Assembly (NCBI GenBank): GCA_964397995.1 | Contig: CAYNLG010000004.1 | Coordinates: 25,333-89,332 of the forward strand | Direction: 5' to 3' | DNA: 64,000 nucleotides | Source: CAYNLG01 sp964397995 | GTDB lineage: Bacteria > Planctomycetota > Phycisphaerae > FEN-1346 | Part shown: one piece after another, positions 34,670 to 42,605 of the stretch | Layout of the letters: each line of letters begins with the position of its first letter | Numbering within the stretch: position 1 is the stretch's first letter | The notes under the pieces: model-generated | Database searches by the model: none | What the model was told of the DNA's origin: nothing | What the model saw: the letters and a program-made list of their open reading frames with translations, nothing else | Position numbers and translations under genes: made by a program

Positions 34670-35559
34670 GCCCCACCGCTGCCCCGCCCGAGGACCGCGT
34701 CGTCTTCGTCGGCCGGGAGACGTCCCTGACGACGGTCCGCGGCCACCTGCGCGAGGCCTGCGAGGCCCACATCTCGCCGATGGAGGCGGTGCTGTCGATC
34801 ACGCGGACCCCGCCCCGAGCGGTCGTCCTTTCGCTGGCCGAGGTCGGCCAGCGGGCCGAGGCGCTGCTGGCGGCCCTCGGACGGGCCCAGCCGGATACGC
34901 CGGTCTATCTGCTGGCGCGGCCGGAGGACGAGCCCCGGGCGCGGAACCTCCTGCGGGCGGGGGCGGAAGACTACCTCGTGGTGCCGGACGACCTGGTCCG
35001 ACTGCCGGCGCTGGTCGAGGGCCGGGCCGACGCCCGGGCGGCCGTGGCGGCCGAGCCGGAGGTGGACGCGTACCTGGCCGGGGCGCGCGTGGCCCCGGGG
35101 CTGGCGATGCCGGCGCCGACGGAGCCGGACATCCAGACGCTCCGCCTCTTCCGGACCGCCTGCGTCCTGACCTCCCTGGCCGCCCTCGAGCCGCGCGACC
35201 TCTTCACCCAGGGGACGCGGGCCATCCTCGAAGCCGCCCAAGCCGAGATCGGCGCGGCTTTCTTGCGCGACCCGACGACCGGGGCTCTGGATTGCGTGAC
35301 GGCGCTCGGGCCGGACGGCGCGCCGGTCGCCTCGGAAACCGCGCTGGCGGAGCGGAGCACGCGGACGGGCGAGACGCTGATCCTCGAGACCAACGGCCGG
35401 CGCGCGGGCCCCGCGCTGCTGTGCATCCCTGTTCAGCACCGGGAGACCGCGTTCGGCGCCCTCTGCCTGGGCGGCGACGCCGCCGGCCGGCGCCGCGCCG
35501 TCGAGCCGCTTGTGCAGGCGCTGGCCAGCCTCGTGGACGCCTCGGCGCGGCGCGACTGA
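34666..35559 (+). CDS. Pseudo-receiver plus GAF-like domain protein
   Basis: The 297-aa protein has a CheY-like N-terminal domain (about 10-125; DRVVFVGRETSLTTVRGHL, RAVVLSLAEVGQ, TPVYLLARPEDEPRARNLL, GAEDYLV) whose strand 3 ends without the phospho-accepting Asp. A GAF-like domain follows (about 155-295; LEPRDLFTQGTRAILEAAQA, IGAAFLRDPTTGALDCV, ALLCIPVQHRETAFGALCLGG). The pattern suggests a signalling protein that senses a ligand rather than a phosphate. No kinase, DNA-binding or enzymatic domain is attached. The GTG at 34666 overlaps the stop of the previous receiver-like gene (GTGA), implying a two-protein unit. Confidence 0.65.
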   Translation: MSPTAAPPEDRVVFVGRETSLTTVRGHLREACEAHISPMEAVLSITRTPPRAVVLSLAEVGQRAEALLAALGRAQPDTPVYLLARPEDEPRARNLLRAGAEDYLVVPDDLVRLPALVEGRADARAAVAAEPEVDAYLAGARVAPGLAMPAPTEPDIQTLRLFRTACVLTSLAALEPRDLFTQGTRAILEAAQAEIGAAFLRDPTTGALDCVTALGPDGAPVASETALAERSTRTGETLILETNGRRAGPALLCIPVQHRETAFGALCLGGDAAGRRRAVEPLVQALASLVDASARRD

Positions 35560-35589
35560 GCGTCGGGGCCGGTCGGCCGCACCCGCGGC

Positions 35590-36150
35590 CTAGTCGCCGG
35601 ACTTCTTGCGGTGCTGCTTGACGAGCCCATCCACCGCCTTGGCCACCCCATCGGCCAACTCCTGCTGGCCTGTGCGTGCAACGCTCTTGACGGTCCCGGT
35701 GACCATGGCCACGCCCAACTGCTGGCCGGTGCTCGCGTCGGCTACGATGACTTGGGCCGTCACAAACGGGTCGACGCCGAAGCCGGCGGCCCGCAGGGCT
35801 GATCCGCCAGGGTCGTAGTCCATGAAGCGGCCGCTGATCCGCAAGGCGGGCGTGCCGCCGACGGTGAGGCCCTCGACCTCCGCCAGGAGCTTCCGCTCGA
35901 TGGCGGCCTGGACGGCCGCCGGGAGGCCGCTCGGGATGGCCCCGTGCAGCTCACCCGTGCTGAACGGCTGGACCTCGACGCCTTGGTACTCGGTGAGCGC
36001 CCGCTCACCGTCGAGGCGCTGCAGCTCGTAGTAGCGGCTGCTGGCCCCGGTCACGGCGTACAGGCCCTGCTTGGCGGCCGTGCTGATGCAGCCGGTGCCG
36101 GCAACCACCGCGACGGCCAAGGCAAGTGCGACCAGAGACGTGCGGCGCAT
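35590..36150 (-). CDS. DUF4410-like lipoprotein
   Basis: The 186-aa protein has a lipoprotein signal ending in VAGTGC (Cys at about 22). The mature part resembles DUF4410: a conserved EVQPFSTG start, an IERKLLAEVEGLTVG segment, ALRISGRFMDYDPGG, and an ADASTGQQLGVAMVTGTV strand. DUF4410 lipoproteins of unknown function occur near the outer membrane of many Gram-negatives. The ATG at 36150 is preceded by AAAGGAGG; the upstream frame is rejected. The gene has a divergent neighbour, the heparinase-like gene, and converges with the GAF protein gene. Confidence 0.65.
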   Translation of the reverse strand: MRRTSLVALALAVAVVAGTGCISTAAKQGLYAVTGASSRYYELQRLDGERALTEYQGVEVQPFSTGELHGAIPSGLPAAVQAAIERKLLAEVEGLTVGGTPALRISGRFMDYDPGGSALRAAGFGVDPFVTAQVIVADASTGQQLGVAMVTGTVKSVARTGQQELADGVAKAVDGLVKQHRKKSGD

Positions 36151-36193
36151 CGGCGCCTCCTTTCGCTCGGGACGAGGGACGTTGGACCCGTGC

Positions 36194-36222
36194 ATGATAG
36201 GGCGACACCCCTCGCGACGCAA
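36194..36222 (-). promoter_or_regulatory. Promoter of the DUF4410-like lipoprotein gene
   Basis: On the minus strand TTGCGT (36217-36222) and TATCAT (36194-36199) are 17 bp apart, about 44 bp before the start codon. Confidence 0.55.
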
Positions 36223-36250
36223 GTACGATAGAAAGCCGCGCCTCAGACCG

Positions 36251-36279
36251 TTGACGAATGGCGCCCGCCGCCCCACAAT
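36251..36279 (+). promoter_or_regulatory. Promoter of the heparinase-like gene
   Basis: TTGACG (36251-36256) and CACAAT (36274-36279) are 17 bp apart, about 52 bp before the start codon at 36332. Confidence 0.4.
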
Positions 36280-36331
36280 AGGGTGCCGTGCTGGCGGACC
36301 TCCTTTTGCCTTTGCTTGGAAGCCTCCCGTG

Positions 36332-39097
36332 ATGCGGACGCGGACGCTGCTGTGCATATGCTGGGCGTTGGGGCTCGTGGCCGGCGCCGCCGGGGCGGCC
36401 CTGCCGGAGGGGCACCCGCGCCTCTTCTTCGACGCCGAGGGCCGGGCCGCGCTCCGCCAACGCGCGGCGCGCGAGCCGTACGCCTCGATGCTGGCCCGGA
36501 TGCGGCACTTGGCGGACCACGCGACGTTCGACCGCGAAGCCGACGCCAGCGTCCTCTACGACATGCGGATCCGCCACTGGGCCTCCGCCTATGCCCTCAC
36601 CGGCGAGGCCGCCTACGCCAGGAAGGCCGAGGCGGCTGCCCGAAAGCTGGTCGCGGACACGGCGTTCTGGCAGGACCCCGGCAGCAAGGGCCTGACGCGG
36701 GCCGCCGGCGCCCTCTCGGCCGCCTTGGCGTACGACGTCTGCCACGACGCCTGGAGCCCCGAGACGCGGGCGCTCATCAGCCGCGAACTCCTGAAGGCCG
36801 CCCGGGGCCTCATGACGTCCATGGGCCGCGGCGCGAACAACCACATCGCCAACAACTGGCAGGGCGTCCGGTACGGGGCGGCGGGCCTGGCGGCGCTGGC
36901 GTGTGACGAGCCCGGCCGCGAGGCCCTCGTCCGCGACGCCTACACCGGCCTCGACCGCCACATCGGCGCCAACCTCGGCCAGCGCGGCTGGAACCCGGAA
37001 GGCATCGGCTACACGGTCTACCCGGCGACCTTCACGGGCCCGTTCGGCGTCGCGGCCGCGCGGGCCGGCGTCGGCGACCTCCGCGACGACCAGCCGAAGT
37101 TCCGCGAGACGTTCTGGACGCTCTACGTCGGGACGGTGCCGATCCCGAACTCCGACGCCCTCGGCCTGCGGGCCGACCTCGCCGACGACCACCCGCGCTA
37201 CGCCGGCCACGGCACCGCCGGGCTGGCCTTCTGGTACGCCCCGGAGGCGCAGCGGCCGGCCCTGAAGTGGATGTACGACCGCCTCCACGGCCGCCCGGGC
37301 CCCGGCACGTGGGACGCCGACTCGTGGGGCGGCGGCCTGTACAGCCTCCTGTTCTATCCCGCCGACGTCGAAGCGCGCAACCCCGCCGACGTCCCCGGCC
37401 TGAACTATGTCGATGCCTCTCACGGCCTCGTCCTCTTCCGCAACCGATACCGGGACGAGAACGACATCGTGGCCGTCGTCAACGCCCACGCCCGCCAGCC
37501 GGCCGGCTGTCACGGCGGGCCCGACACCAACACCCTGCGCATCCTCGGCCTGGGCGGGGTCTTCGTCACGGGCGGCGGCCGCACCGGCAACACCGCCGGC
37601 CAGACGAACCTCTTTGCCGGCCCCCCGCCGCGCCGCGGCACGGGCGGCCTGGGCGAACTCGTCTCGTGCGACTTCGAGCCGGGCGGGCCGGGGGGCGGCC
37701 GGTGCGTGACGCGGGGCTCCTCCATGGGCGTCGAGGGCCATGTCCGCCGCTTCCTGGCCGACTACTCGGGCGCCGCCGGCGCCGACGCCCTTTTCGCCAA
37801 CGTCGACCACAGCCTGAACGGCCGTGTCTGGCGCCTCAACACCCCCGAGTTCAACGAGATCCAGACCGCCGCCGGCCGCTTCGTCCTCCGCGCGCCGAAC
37901 GGCGCCACGCTGGCCGTCACCGTGCTCGAGCCGGCCGCCCCGACCTTCCGCACGGGCACGGTCGAGCGCGGCGGCGGAGCCGGCCACACGGGCTTCCCGT
38001 ACCGCGGCACGAAGTACCTCCACAACCGCTGGATCGAGTTCGACTGCGACGCCCGCGTGGCCGTCGTCATGACCCTCCAGCAGGGCGCCCCGCCGCCCGT
38101 CGCCGTCGCGCGGTCGCTGCACGGCGCCGAAGCCCGCGTCGGCAAGGCCCTGGTCGCCTACGAGAAGGGCACCGGCCGGCTCTATACCGGCGACAAGGCC
38201 GCGTCGCTCGCCCTGGCCGACCGCAAAACGCCCCTCCGTCCCCGCGGCCTCGAGGCCCGGACCGTCGCCGCCGACGCCGTCGAGCTGACATGGCTGGCCG
38301 AGGACCTGGGCGGCGAGACCCTCATCCTCCAGCGCGCCTGGGGGCCGACCGAGACGGACGTCGAGCCCGCCTGGCAGGACGTCGCGCGGGTCCGCGCGGC
38401 CTCCGGGTCGCACACGGACCGGCGTCTGCCGAGCGCGGCCTCCTTCGTATGGCGCCTGGTCACGGTGAGCGCGGCCGGCCGGTCGGAGCCGTCGGCGCCG
38501 GCGGCGGCGACGACGTGGGAAGCCGGCTATGCCCTGCACGTCGAGGACTTCGCCGCGCCACGGCGCGGCCGGCCGACCGAGCACAGTTTCGGCCCGTGGA
38601 AGGTCGCCGACGGGGACCGCGGCTGGCGGCCGAACGGGGGGGAGGGGTCGCCCCGCCTCGCGGCCATGCCGGCCGGCTTCATGGCGACCGGCAGCGTCCG
38701 CATCGGCAAGCACAACGCCCTCTTCACCGACGCCGTCCGATGCGACCTCTCCGGCCAGACCGCCTGGGTCGCCTTCGACTGGCGCGACCAGGCCGTCACC
38801 CGCGTCGGCATCATGCTGAAGCTGGCCGACGGCCGCTGGGTCGTCTCGCCCCCGGCGTTCCTCCAGACGTCGCGCGACCGCTGGCAGACCCACCGGGTGG
38901 ACATCGCGGCGGTCAAGACGTGGCAGCTCGCCGACCCCGCCGGGCTGCGCCTCGGCAAGAAGGTCACGCTCGAGGCGAAGGACCTGGCCGACGTGCGCGG
39001 CCTCGGGCTCTGGGGCATGTGGGTGATCAACCAGAAGTGGGCCCACGTGGACCAGTTCACGGTCTGCGCGAAGGGCTTCCGGCCCGTGGGCCGCTAG
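36332..39097 (+). CDS. Exported heparinase II/III-like polysaccharide lyase
   Basis: The 921-aa protein has a signal peptide (about 1-22, CICWALGLVAGAAGA). An alpha/alpha-toroid domain (about 25-340) starts with HPRLFFDAEGRAALRQRAA and contains NNHIANNWQGVRYGAAGLA and EGIGYTVYPATF, typical of heparinase II/III and alginate-lyase relatives. A beta-sandwich domain follows (about 380-630; VDASHGLVLFRNRY), then a fibronectin-like domain and a C-terminal sugar-binding-like domain (about 720-915). Family members cleave acidic polysaccharides by beta-elimination; the substrate here is unknown. The start at 36332 fits the signal peptide; a GTG directly before it is also possible. Confidence 0.78.
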   Translation: MRTRTLLCICWALGLVAGAAGAALPEGHPRLFFDAEGRAALRQRAAREPYASMLARMRHLADHATFDREADASVLYDMRIRHWASAYALTGEAAYARKAEAAARKLVADTAFWQDPGSKGLTRAAGALSAALAYDVCHDAWSPETRALISRELLKAARGLMTSMGRGANNHIANNWQGVRYGAAGLAALACDEPGREALVRDAYTGLDRHIGANLGQRGWNPEGIGYTVYPATFTGPFGVAAARAGVGDLRDDQPKFRETFWTLYVGTVPIPNSDALGLRADLADDHPRYAGHGTAGLAFWYAPEAQRPALKWMYDRLHGRPGPGTWDADSWGGGLYSLLFYPADVEARNPADVPGLNYVDASHGLVLFRNRYRDENDIVAVVNAHARQPAGCHGGPDTNTLRILGLGGVFVTGGGRTGNTAGQTNLFAGPPPRRGTGGLGELVSCDFEPGGPGGGRCVTRGSSMGVEGHVRRFLADYSGAAGADALFANVDHSLNGRVWRLNTPEFNEIQTAAGRFVLRAPNGATLAVTVLEPAAPTFRTGTVERGGGAGHTGFPYRGTKYLHNRWIEFDCDARVAVVMTLQQGAPPPVAVARSLHGAEARVGKALVAYEKGTGRLYTGDKAASLALADRKTPLRPRGLEARTVAADAVELTWLAEDLGGETLILQRAWGPTETDVEPAWQDVARVRAASGSHTDRRLPSAASFVWRLVTVSAAGRSEPSAPAAATTWEAGYALHVEDFAAPRRGRPTEHSFGPWKVADGDRGWRPNGGEGSPRLAAMPAGFMATGSVRIGKHNALFTDAVRCDLSGQTAWVAFDWRDQAVTRVGIMLKLADGRWVVSPPAFLQTSRDRWQTHRVDIAAVKTWQLADPAGLRLGKKVTLEAKDLADVRGLGLWGMWVINQKWAHVDQFTVCAKGFRPVGR

Positions 39098-39118
39098 CGC
39101 CCCGAAAGGACACCGGCC

Positions 39119-39712
39119 GTGACGGACAAGGATGCCAAGTACGTCACTCGCTCCGGCCTGAAGCTGGAGCACGCCCTCGAGACGTTCCGCCTGGGCGTCG
39201 CGGGCCGGGTCTGCGCCGACCTCGGCAGCCACCAAGGCGGCTTCGTCGACTGCCTCCTCCAGCGCGGCGCCGCCAAGGTCTACTCCGTCGACACCGCCTA
39301 CGGCACCCTCGCCTGGAGCCTCCGCCAGGACGAACGCGTCGCCGTCCTGGAGCGGACCAACGCCATGCACGTCGAACTGCCCGAGCCCGTGGACCTCGTG
39401 ACCATCGACGTCGGCTGGACCCGCATGATGCACATCCTGCCGGCGGCCCGGGGCCTCGTCCACACGCGCGGCCGCATCATCGCCCTGGTCAAGCCGCAGT
39501 ACGAAGCCGCCGAACACGAGCGGGAGAAGGGCGTCGTCCCCGAAGAAACGCTCCGGCCGGTTCTGGAGCGGGTGCGCCTGACCGTGCCGGAGACGGGCCT
39601 GGCGCTGCTCGACGAGACGCGGTCGCCGATCCGCGGCGGGGGCGGCAACGCGGAGTTCCTCTTCCTCTTGACCCGCGACGACGACCCCGACCTCCACCCC
39701 GGCTCGCCCTGA
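39119..39712 (+). CDS. TlyA-like rRNA 2'-O-methyltransferase lacking the S4 domain
   Basis: The 197-aa protein matches the catalytic half of TlyA: YVTRSGLKLEHALETF, the AdoMet motif ADLGSHQGGFVDCLLQRGAAKVYSVD (split as ADLGSHQGGFVDCLL and RGAAKVYSVD), YGTLAWSLRQDERV, LERTNAMHV and a catalytic Asp/Lys pair in IDVGW and ALVKPQYEA. TlyA 2'-O-methylates 16S and 23S rRNA and normally begins with a 60-residue S4 RNA-binding domain. That domain is absent here, and the gene starts by GTG 21 bp after the heparinase-like gene. It could recognise a different RNA or use a partner. The C-terminus is intact. Confidence 0.75.
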   Translation: MTDKDAKYVTRSGLKLEHALETFRLGVAGRVCADLGSHQGGFVDCLLQRGAAKVYSVDTAYGTLAWSLRQDERVAVLERTNAMHVELPEPVDLVTIDVGWTRMMHILPAARGLVHTRGRIIALVKPQYEAAEHEREKGVVPEETLRPVLERVRLTVPETGLALLDETRSPIRGGGGNAEFLFLLTRDDDPDLHPGSP

Positions 39713-39721
39713 TCCGCCGCC

Positions 39722-40294
39722 TCAGAACGTCTCGGCCAGCAGACGCTCCACCGTCGCCACCACCGCCGGCTCGTCCGCCGGGGTAAACAGGTCGAAGACG
39801 GCGCGGCACACACCGAGGCGGTCGACGACGAGCAGCGTCGGGTAGCCTTCAAAGCCGCCGGGCAACTGCTCGCGGACGTCCTGCGTGCCGACGCCCATCG
39901 GGAACGGGACGTGCATCTCCAGGGTGTAGCTCCGCAGGGCCTCGCGGGCGGCGTCGGGCTTCGTCGAGAGCCGGTGCCCCAGGCCGATGACCGTCAGCCC
40001 CCGGTCGGCGAACCGCTGGTCCAGGCTCACGAGGATGTGCGTGGCCTCGCGTGACGCCGACTGGACCGGCTGCACCAGGGCCACCACAACAACCCGGCCG
40101 CGGTGGGCCGCCAGCGTGACGTACCCGTCCTCGGTGTCGGGCTGCGAGAACGCCAGGGCGAAGGGCACGCCGCTGGGACGTTGCGGCGCCGCGGTGAGGG
40201 ACTCCTCGCCGCGGTCGCAGGCGGCGGCCAGCACCGCCGCGAGAGCCGCCGCGGCCGCCAGGCGGGCCGGCCTCCCCCCGGTGCCGGACCTCAT
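39722..40294 (-). CDS. Redoxin-like lipoprotein without active-site cysteines
   Basis: The 190-aa protein has a lipoprotein signal ending in LAAAC (Cys near residue 25). The rest follows the thioredoxin/TlpA fold: DGYVTLAAHRGRVVVVALVQ, ILVSLDQRFADRGLTVIGLG, a predicted helix, and the GFEGYPTLLVVDRLG strand with cis-Pro. The position of the usual WCxxC is occupied by VQPVQSASREA, so it cannot act as a disulfide oxidoreductase. It might be a chaperone or a relic. Its ATG overlaps the thiC stop (ATGA), placing it last in the manA-rluB-thiC operon. Confidence 0.65.
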   Translation of the reverse strand: MRSGTGGRPARLAAAAALAAVLAAACDRGEESLTAAPQRPSGVPFALAFSQPDTEDGYVTLAAHRGRVVVVALVQPVQSASREATHILVSLDQRFADRGLTVIGLGHRLSTKPDAAREALRSYTLEMHVPFPMGVGTQDVREQLPGGFEGYPTLLVVDRLGVCRAVFDLFTPADEPAVVATVERLLAETF

Positions 40295-41577
40295 CCGCCC
40301 TCCCCTTCGCCGCGGATCACCTTGAAGACGCAGTAGTCGCCGCACATCGAACATGTGTCGGCGTGTTCGGGCTTGCGGGCGTCGCGCAGGGCGGCCGCCC
40401 CTTCGGGGTCCAGACACTCCGCCAGCTGCGTCTCCCAGTCCCGCCGCGCCCGGGCCGCGCTCAGCCGCCCATCCCACGCGAGCGCGTCCGGCCGCCCGCG
40501 GGCAACGTCGCCGGCGTGGGCAGCAATGCGGGCCGCCATCACCCCCGCGCGGACGTCCTCCGGCCGGGGCAGGCCGAGGTGCTCGGTCGGCGTCACGTAG
40601 CAGAGGAAGTCCGCCCCTGCCTTGGCCGCCACCGCCCCGCCGATGGCCGACGTGATGTGGTCGTACCCCGGGGCCACGTCCGTCACGATCGGCCCCAGCA
40701 CGTAGAACGGCAGCCCGCCCGTCACGTGCTTTTGGAGCTGGACCTGGGCCTCGACCTGGTCGAGCGGCACGTGGCCGGGGCCTTCGAGCATGACCTGGAC
40801 GCCGGCGTCGACGGCGCGGCGGGCAAGCTCCGCCAGGACCAGGAGTTCCTCTACCTGGCAGGCGTCCATGGCGTCGGCAATCGCCCCCGGCCGGAGGCCG
40901 TCGCCGAGGCTGAGCGTGACGTCGAACTCGCGGCAGAGGTCGATGAGCTCGTCGAACCGCTTCAGCAGCGGGTTCTCCTCGCCGTGGGTGCGGATCCAGT
41001 GGGCCAGGAACGTCCCGCCGCGGCTCACGATGCCGCACACGCGCCGCTCCAGGGCGGCTGACTCGACGATCGCCCGCGTCACACCGCAGTGCACCGTCAC
41101 GAAGTCGACGCCGTCCTCGGCGTGCCGCCGCACCGCCGCCAGCATGTCGTCAGCCGTCATCTTCGCGACGTTGTGGTGGGCGCGGGCGGCCCGGGAGGCG
41201 GCTTCGTAGATGGGCACGGAGCCGACCGAGACGTCGGAGGCCTCCATAACCCGCTGCCGGATGGCCCGCAGGTCGCCACCCGTCGAGAGGTCCATGACGG
41301 CGTCGGCCCCGGCATCGACGGCCGCCCGGAGCTTCTCCAGCTCCGTGTCGGCGTCGGCATAGTCCGGGCTGGTGCCCAAGTTCGCGTTCACCTTCACCCG
41401 CAGGCCGCGCCCGATCGCGAGCACGCGGGTCGCGCGGCGGCGGGTGTTGTGGGGGATGGCGATATGGCCGGTGGCGACGGCGTCGCGGACGGCGCTCGGC
41501 GCCAGGCCCTCCGCCTCGGCCACCGCCTGCATCGCGTCGGTTATCGTGCCCTCGCGGGCGGCGTCGATCTGCGTCAT
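40291..41577 (-). CDS. thiC: Phosphomethylpyrimidine synthase (ThiC)
   Basis: The 428-aa radical-SAM enzyme converts aminoimidazole ribotide to the pyrimidine of thiamine. Typical motifs are IPHNTRRR, VKVNANLGTSPDY, VMDLSTGGD, the zinc-site segment GPGHVPLDQVEAQVQLQK (split: GPGHVPLD, VEAQVQLQK) and the C-terminal cluster-binding CSMCGDYC. The short length matches the class without the plant/proteobacterial N-terminal domain. It overlaps rluB upstream and the redoxin gene downstream (both ATGA). There is no gap for a TPP riboswitch, so it is presumably not controlled that way locally. Confidence 0.96.
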   Translation of the reverse strand: MTQIDAAREGTITDAMQAVAEAEGLAPSAVRDAVATGHIAIPHNTRRRATRVLAIGRGLRVKVNANLGTSPDYADADTELEKLRAAVDAGADAVMDLSTGGDLRAIRQRVMEASDVSVGSVPIYEAASRAARAHHNVAKMTADDMLAAVRRHAEDGVDFVTVHCGVTRAIVESAALERRVCGIVSRGGTFLAHWIRTHGEENPLLKRFDELIDLCREFDVTLSLGDGLRPGAIADAMDACQVEELLVLAELARRAVDAGVQVMLEGPGHVPLDQVEAQVQLQKHVTGGLPFYVLGPIVTDVAPGYDHITSAIGGAVAAKAGADFLCYVTPTEHLGLPRPEDVRAGVMAARIAAHAGDVARGRPDALAWDGRLSAARARRDWETQLAECLDPEGAAALRDARKPEHADTCSMCGDYCVFKVIRGEGEGG

Positions 41578-42587
41578 GACGGCGACGAACGTCCTTTCGG
41601 TCGGCGGCCCGTGCCGGGGCCGCGCGTGCGCTTGGAATCAGCCGACCCGCCGCGCCCCTTCCCGGGGCCGCGTCCTTTCTCCGATCCGCGCCCCTTTGCG
41701 GGGCCGCGTCCTTTCTCGGACCCCCGCCCCTTTCCGGGGCTTCGGCCCTTTGCGGGACCGCGCGACGGCCGGCCTTGCGGGCGGCCGCCCTTGCGGCCAC
41801 CTCGGCCCGGGCCCGTGCGGCTACCCGTGCCGCGCTCTTTCGCCGGCTTCACGTCCTCGCGGACGTCGCCGGCGGCCAGGCGCTTCAGGTATTCTACCTC
41901 CGAGGGGGTCAGAGGTCGAGCCCGCCCGCTCCCCAGGCCGCGCAGCGTCAGCCGCCCGAGCCGCGTCCGCACCAGGCTCCGCACCGGGTGTCGCAGCCCG
42001 GCCAGCATCCGCCGGATCTGCCGGTTCCGCCCTTCCCGCAGGACGATCTCCAGCACCGAATGGTTCGACCCGCGCTTCAGCACCCGGACCCAGGCGGCCT
42101 CGGCCTTGCCCTCGGCCAGGTGGATACCCTTGCGGAGCCTCCGCACGTCGTCGCCGGTCACCTTGCCGGAGACCGTCGCCAGGTACGTCTTCGGGACGCC
42201 GTACCGCGGATGCGTCAGCTTGTTGGCCAGGTCGCCGTCGTTCGTCAGCAGGACCAGGCCCTGGCTGTCGGCGTCGAGGCGGCCGACGGTGTAGAGGCGG
42301 GCCTTGGTCTGGGGGATGAGGTCGATGGCGCGGCGGCGGTCTTCCGGGTCGCGGTTCGTGCACACCACGCCCTTCGGCTTGTTCAGGAGCCAGACCTCGC
42401 GGGGGCGGAAACGGATGCGGCTGCCGTCGACGCGGATGTCCTGCGCCTCCGGGTCCGCCTTCGAGCCGAGCTCGGTGACGGTCTCCCCGTCGACCGAGAC
42501 GTGGCCGTCGGTGATGAGTTCCTCGCACGCCCGGCGCGAGGCCACGCCGGCCCGGGCGAGGATCTTGTGAAGCCGCTCCTCGGCCAT
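41574..42587 (-). CDS. rluB: 23S rRNA pseudouridine synthase (RluB-like) with a basic repeat tail
   Basis: The 337-aa protein isomerises a uridine in 23S rRNA. It has an S4 domain (1-60, RLHKILARAGVASRRACEEL), a catalytic Asp in VGRLDADSQGLVLLTNDG, and a GRNRQIRRMLAGL segment, as in RsuA/RluB enzymes. The last 85 residues are Lys/Arg/Gly-rich, ending in six tandem hexamers of the form xKGRGx (AKGRSP, GKGRGS, EKGRGP and so on). Such tails bind RNA nonspecifically in other proteins. It is 18 bp downstream of manA and coupled to thiC by ATGA. Confidence 0.9.
   Translation of the reverse strand: MAEERLHKILARAGVASRRACEELITDGHVSVDGETVTELGSKADPEAQDIRVDGSRIRFRPREVWLLNKPKGVVCTNRDPEDRRRAIDLIPQTKARLYTVGRLDADSQGLVLLTNDGDLANKLTHPRYGVPKTYLATVSGKVTGDDVRRLRKGIHLAEGKAEAAWVRVLKRGSNHSVLEIVLREGRNRQIRRMLAGLRHPVRSLVRTRLGRLTLRGLGSGRARPLTPSEVEYLKRLAAGDVREDVKPAKERGTGSRTGPGRGGRKGGRPQGRPSRGPAKGRSPGKGRGSEKGRGPAKGRGSEKGRGPGKGRGGSADSKRTRGPGTGRRPKGRSSPS
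41655..41770 (-). repeat. 36-bp-period repeat encoding the RluB tail
   Basis: Copies of a CCCCTTT(g/c)CGGGGC-like unit recur every 36 bp (about 41655, 41691, 41727), with an 18-bp half-period in the protein hexamers. It is coding, with imperfect copies and no spacers. Confidence 0.7.
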
Positions 42588-42605
42588 CGGTCCGTTCCAG
42601 CCTGA

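Noticed and set aside
36005..39697. A 1230-aa open frame on the minus strand opposite the heparinase-like and TlyA genes
   Set aside because: Its composition is the antisense reflection of a G+C-rich gene (runs of Arg, Gly, Val) and no domain is recognisable. The plus-strand genes have clear motifs and signals.
41577..41640. TPP riboswitch upstream of thiC
   Set aside because: thiC starts inside the rluB stop codon, so no leader exists; no THI-element core was found.
41655..41770. Regular repeats that might look like a CRISPR array
   Set aside because: The repeats are imperfect, have no unique spacers and are in frame as the Lys/Gly-rich tail of RluB.
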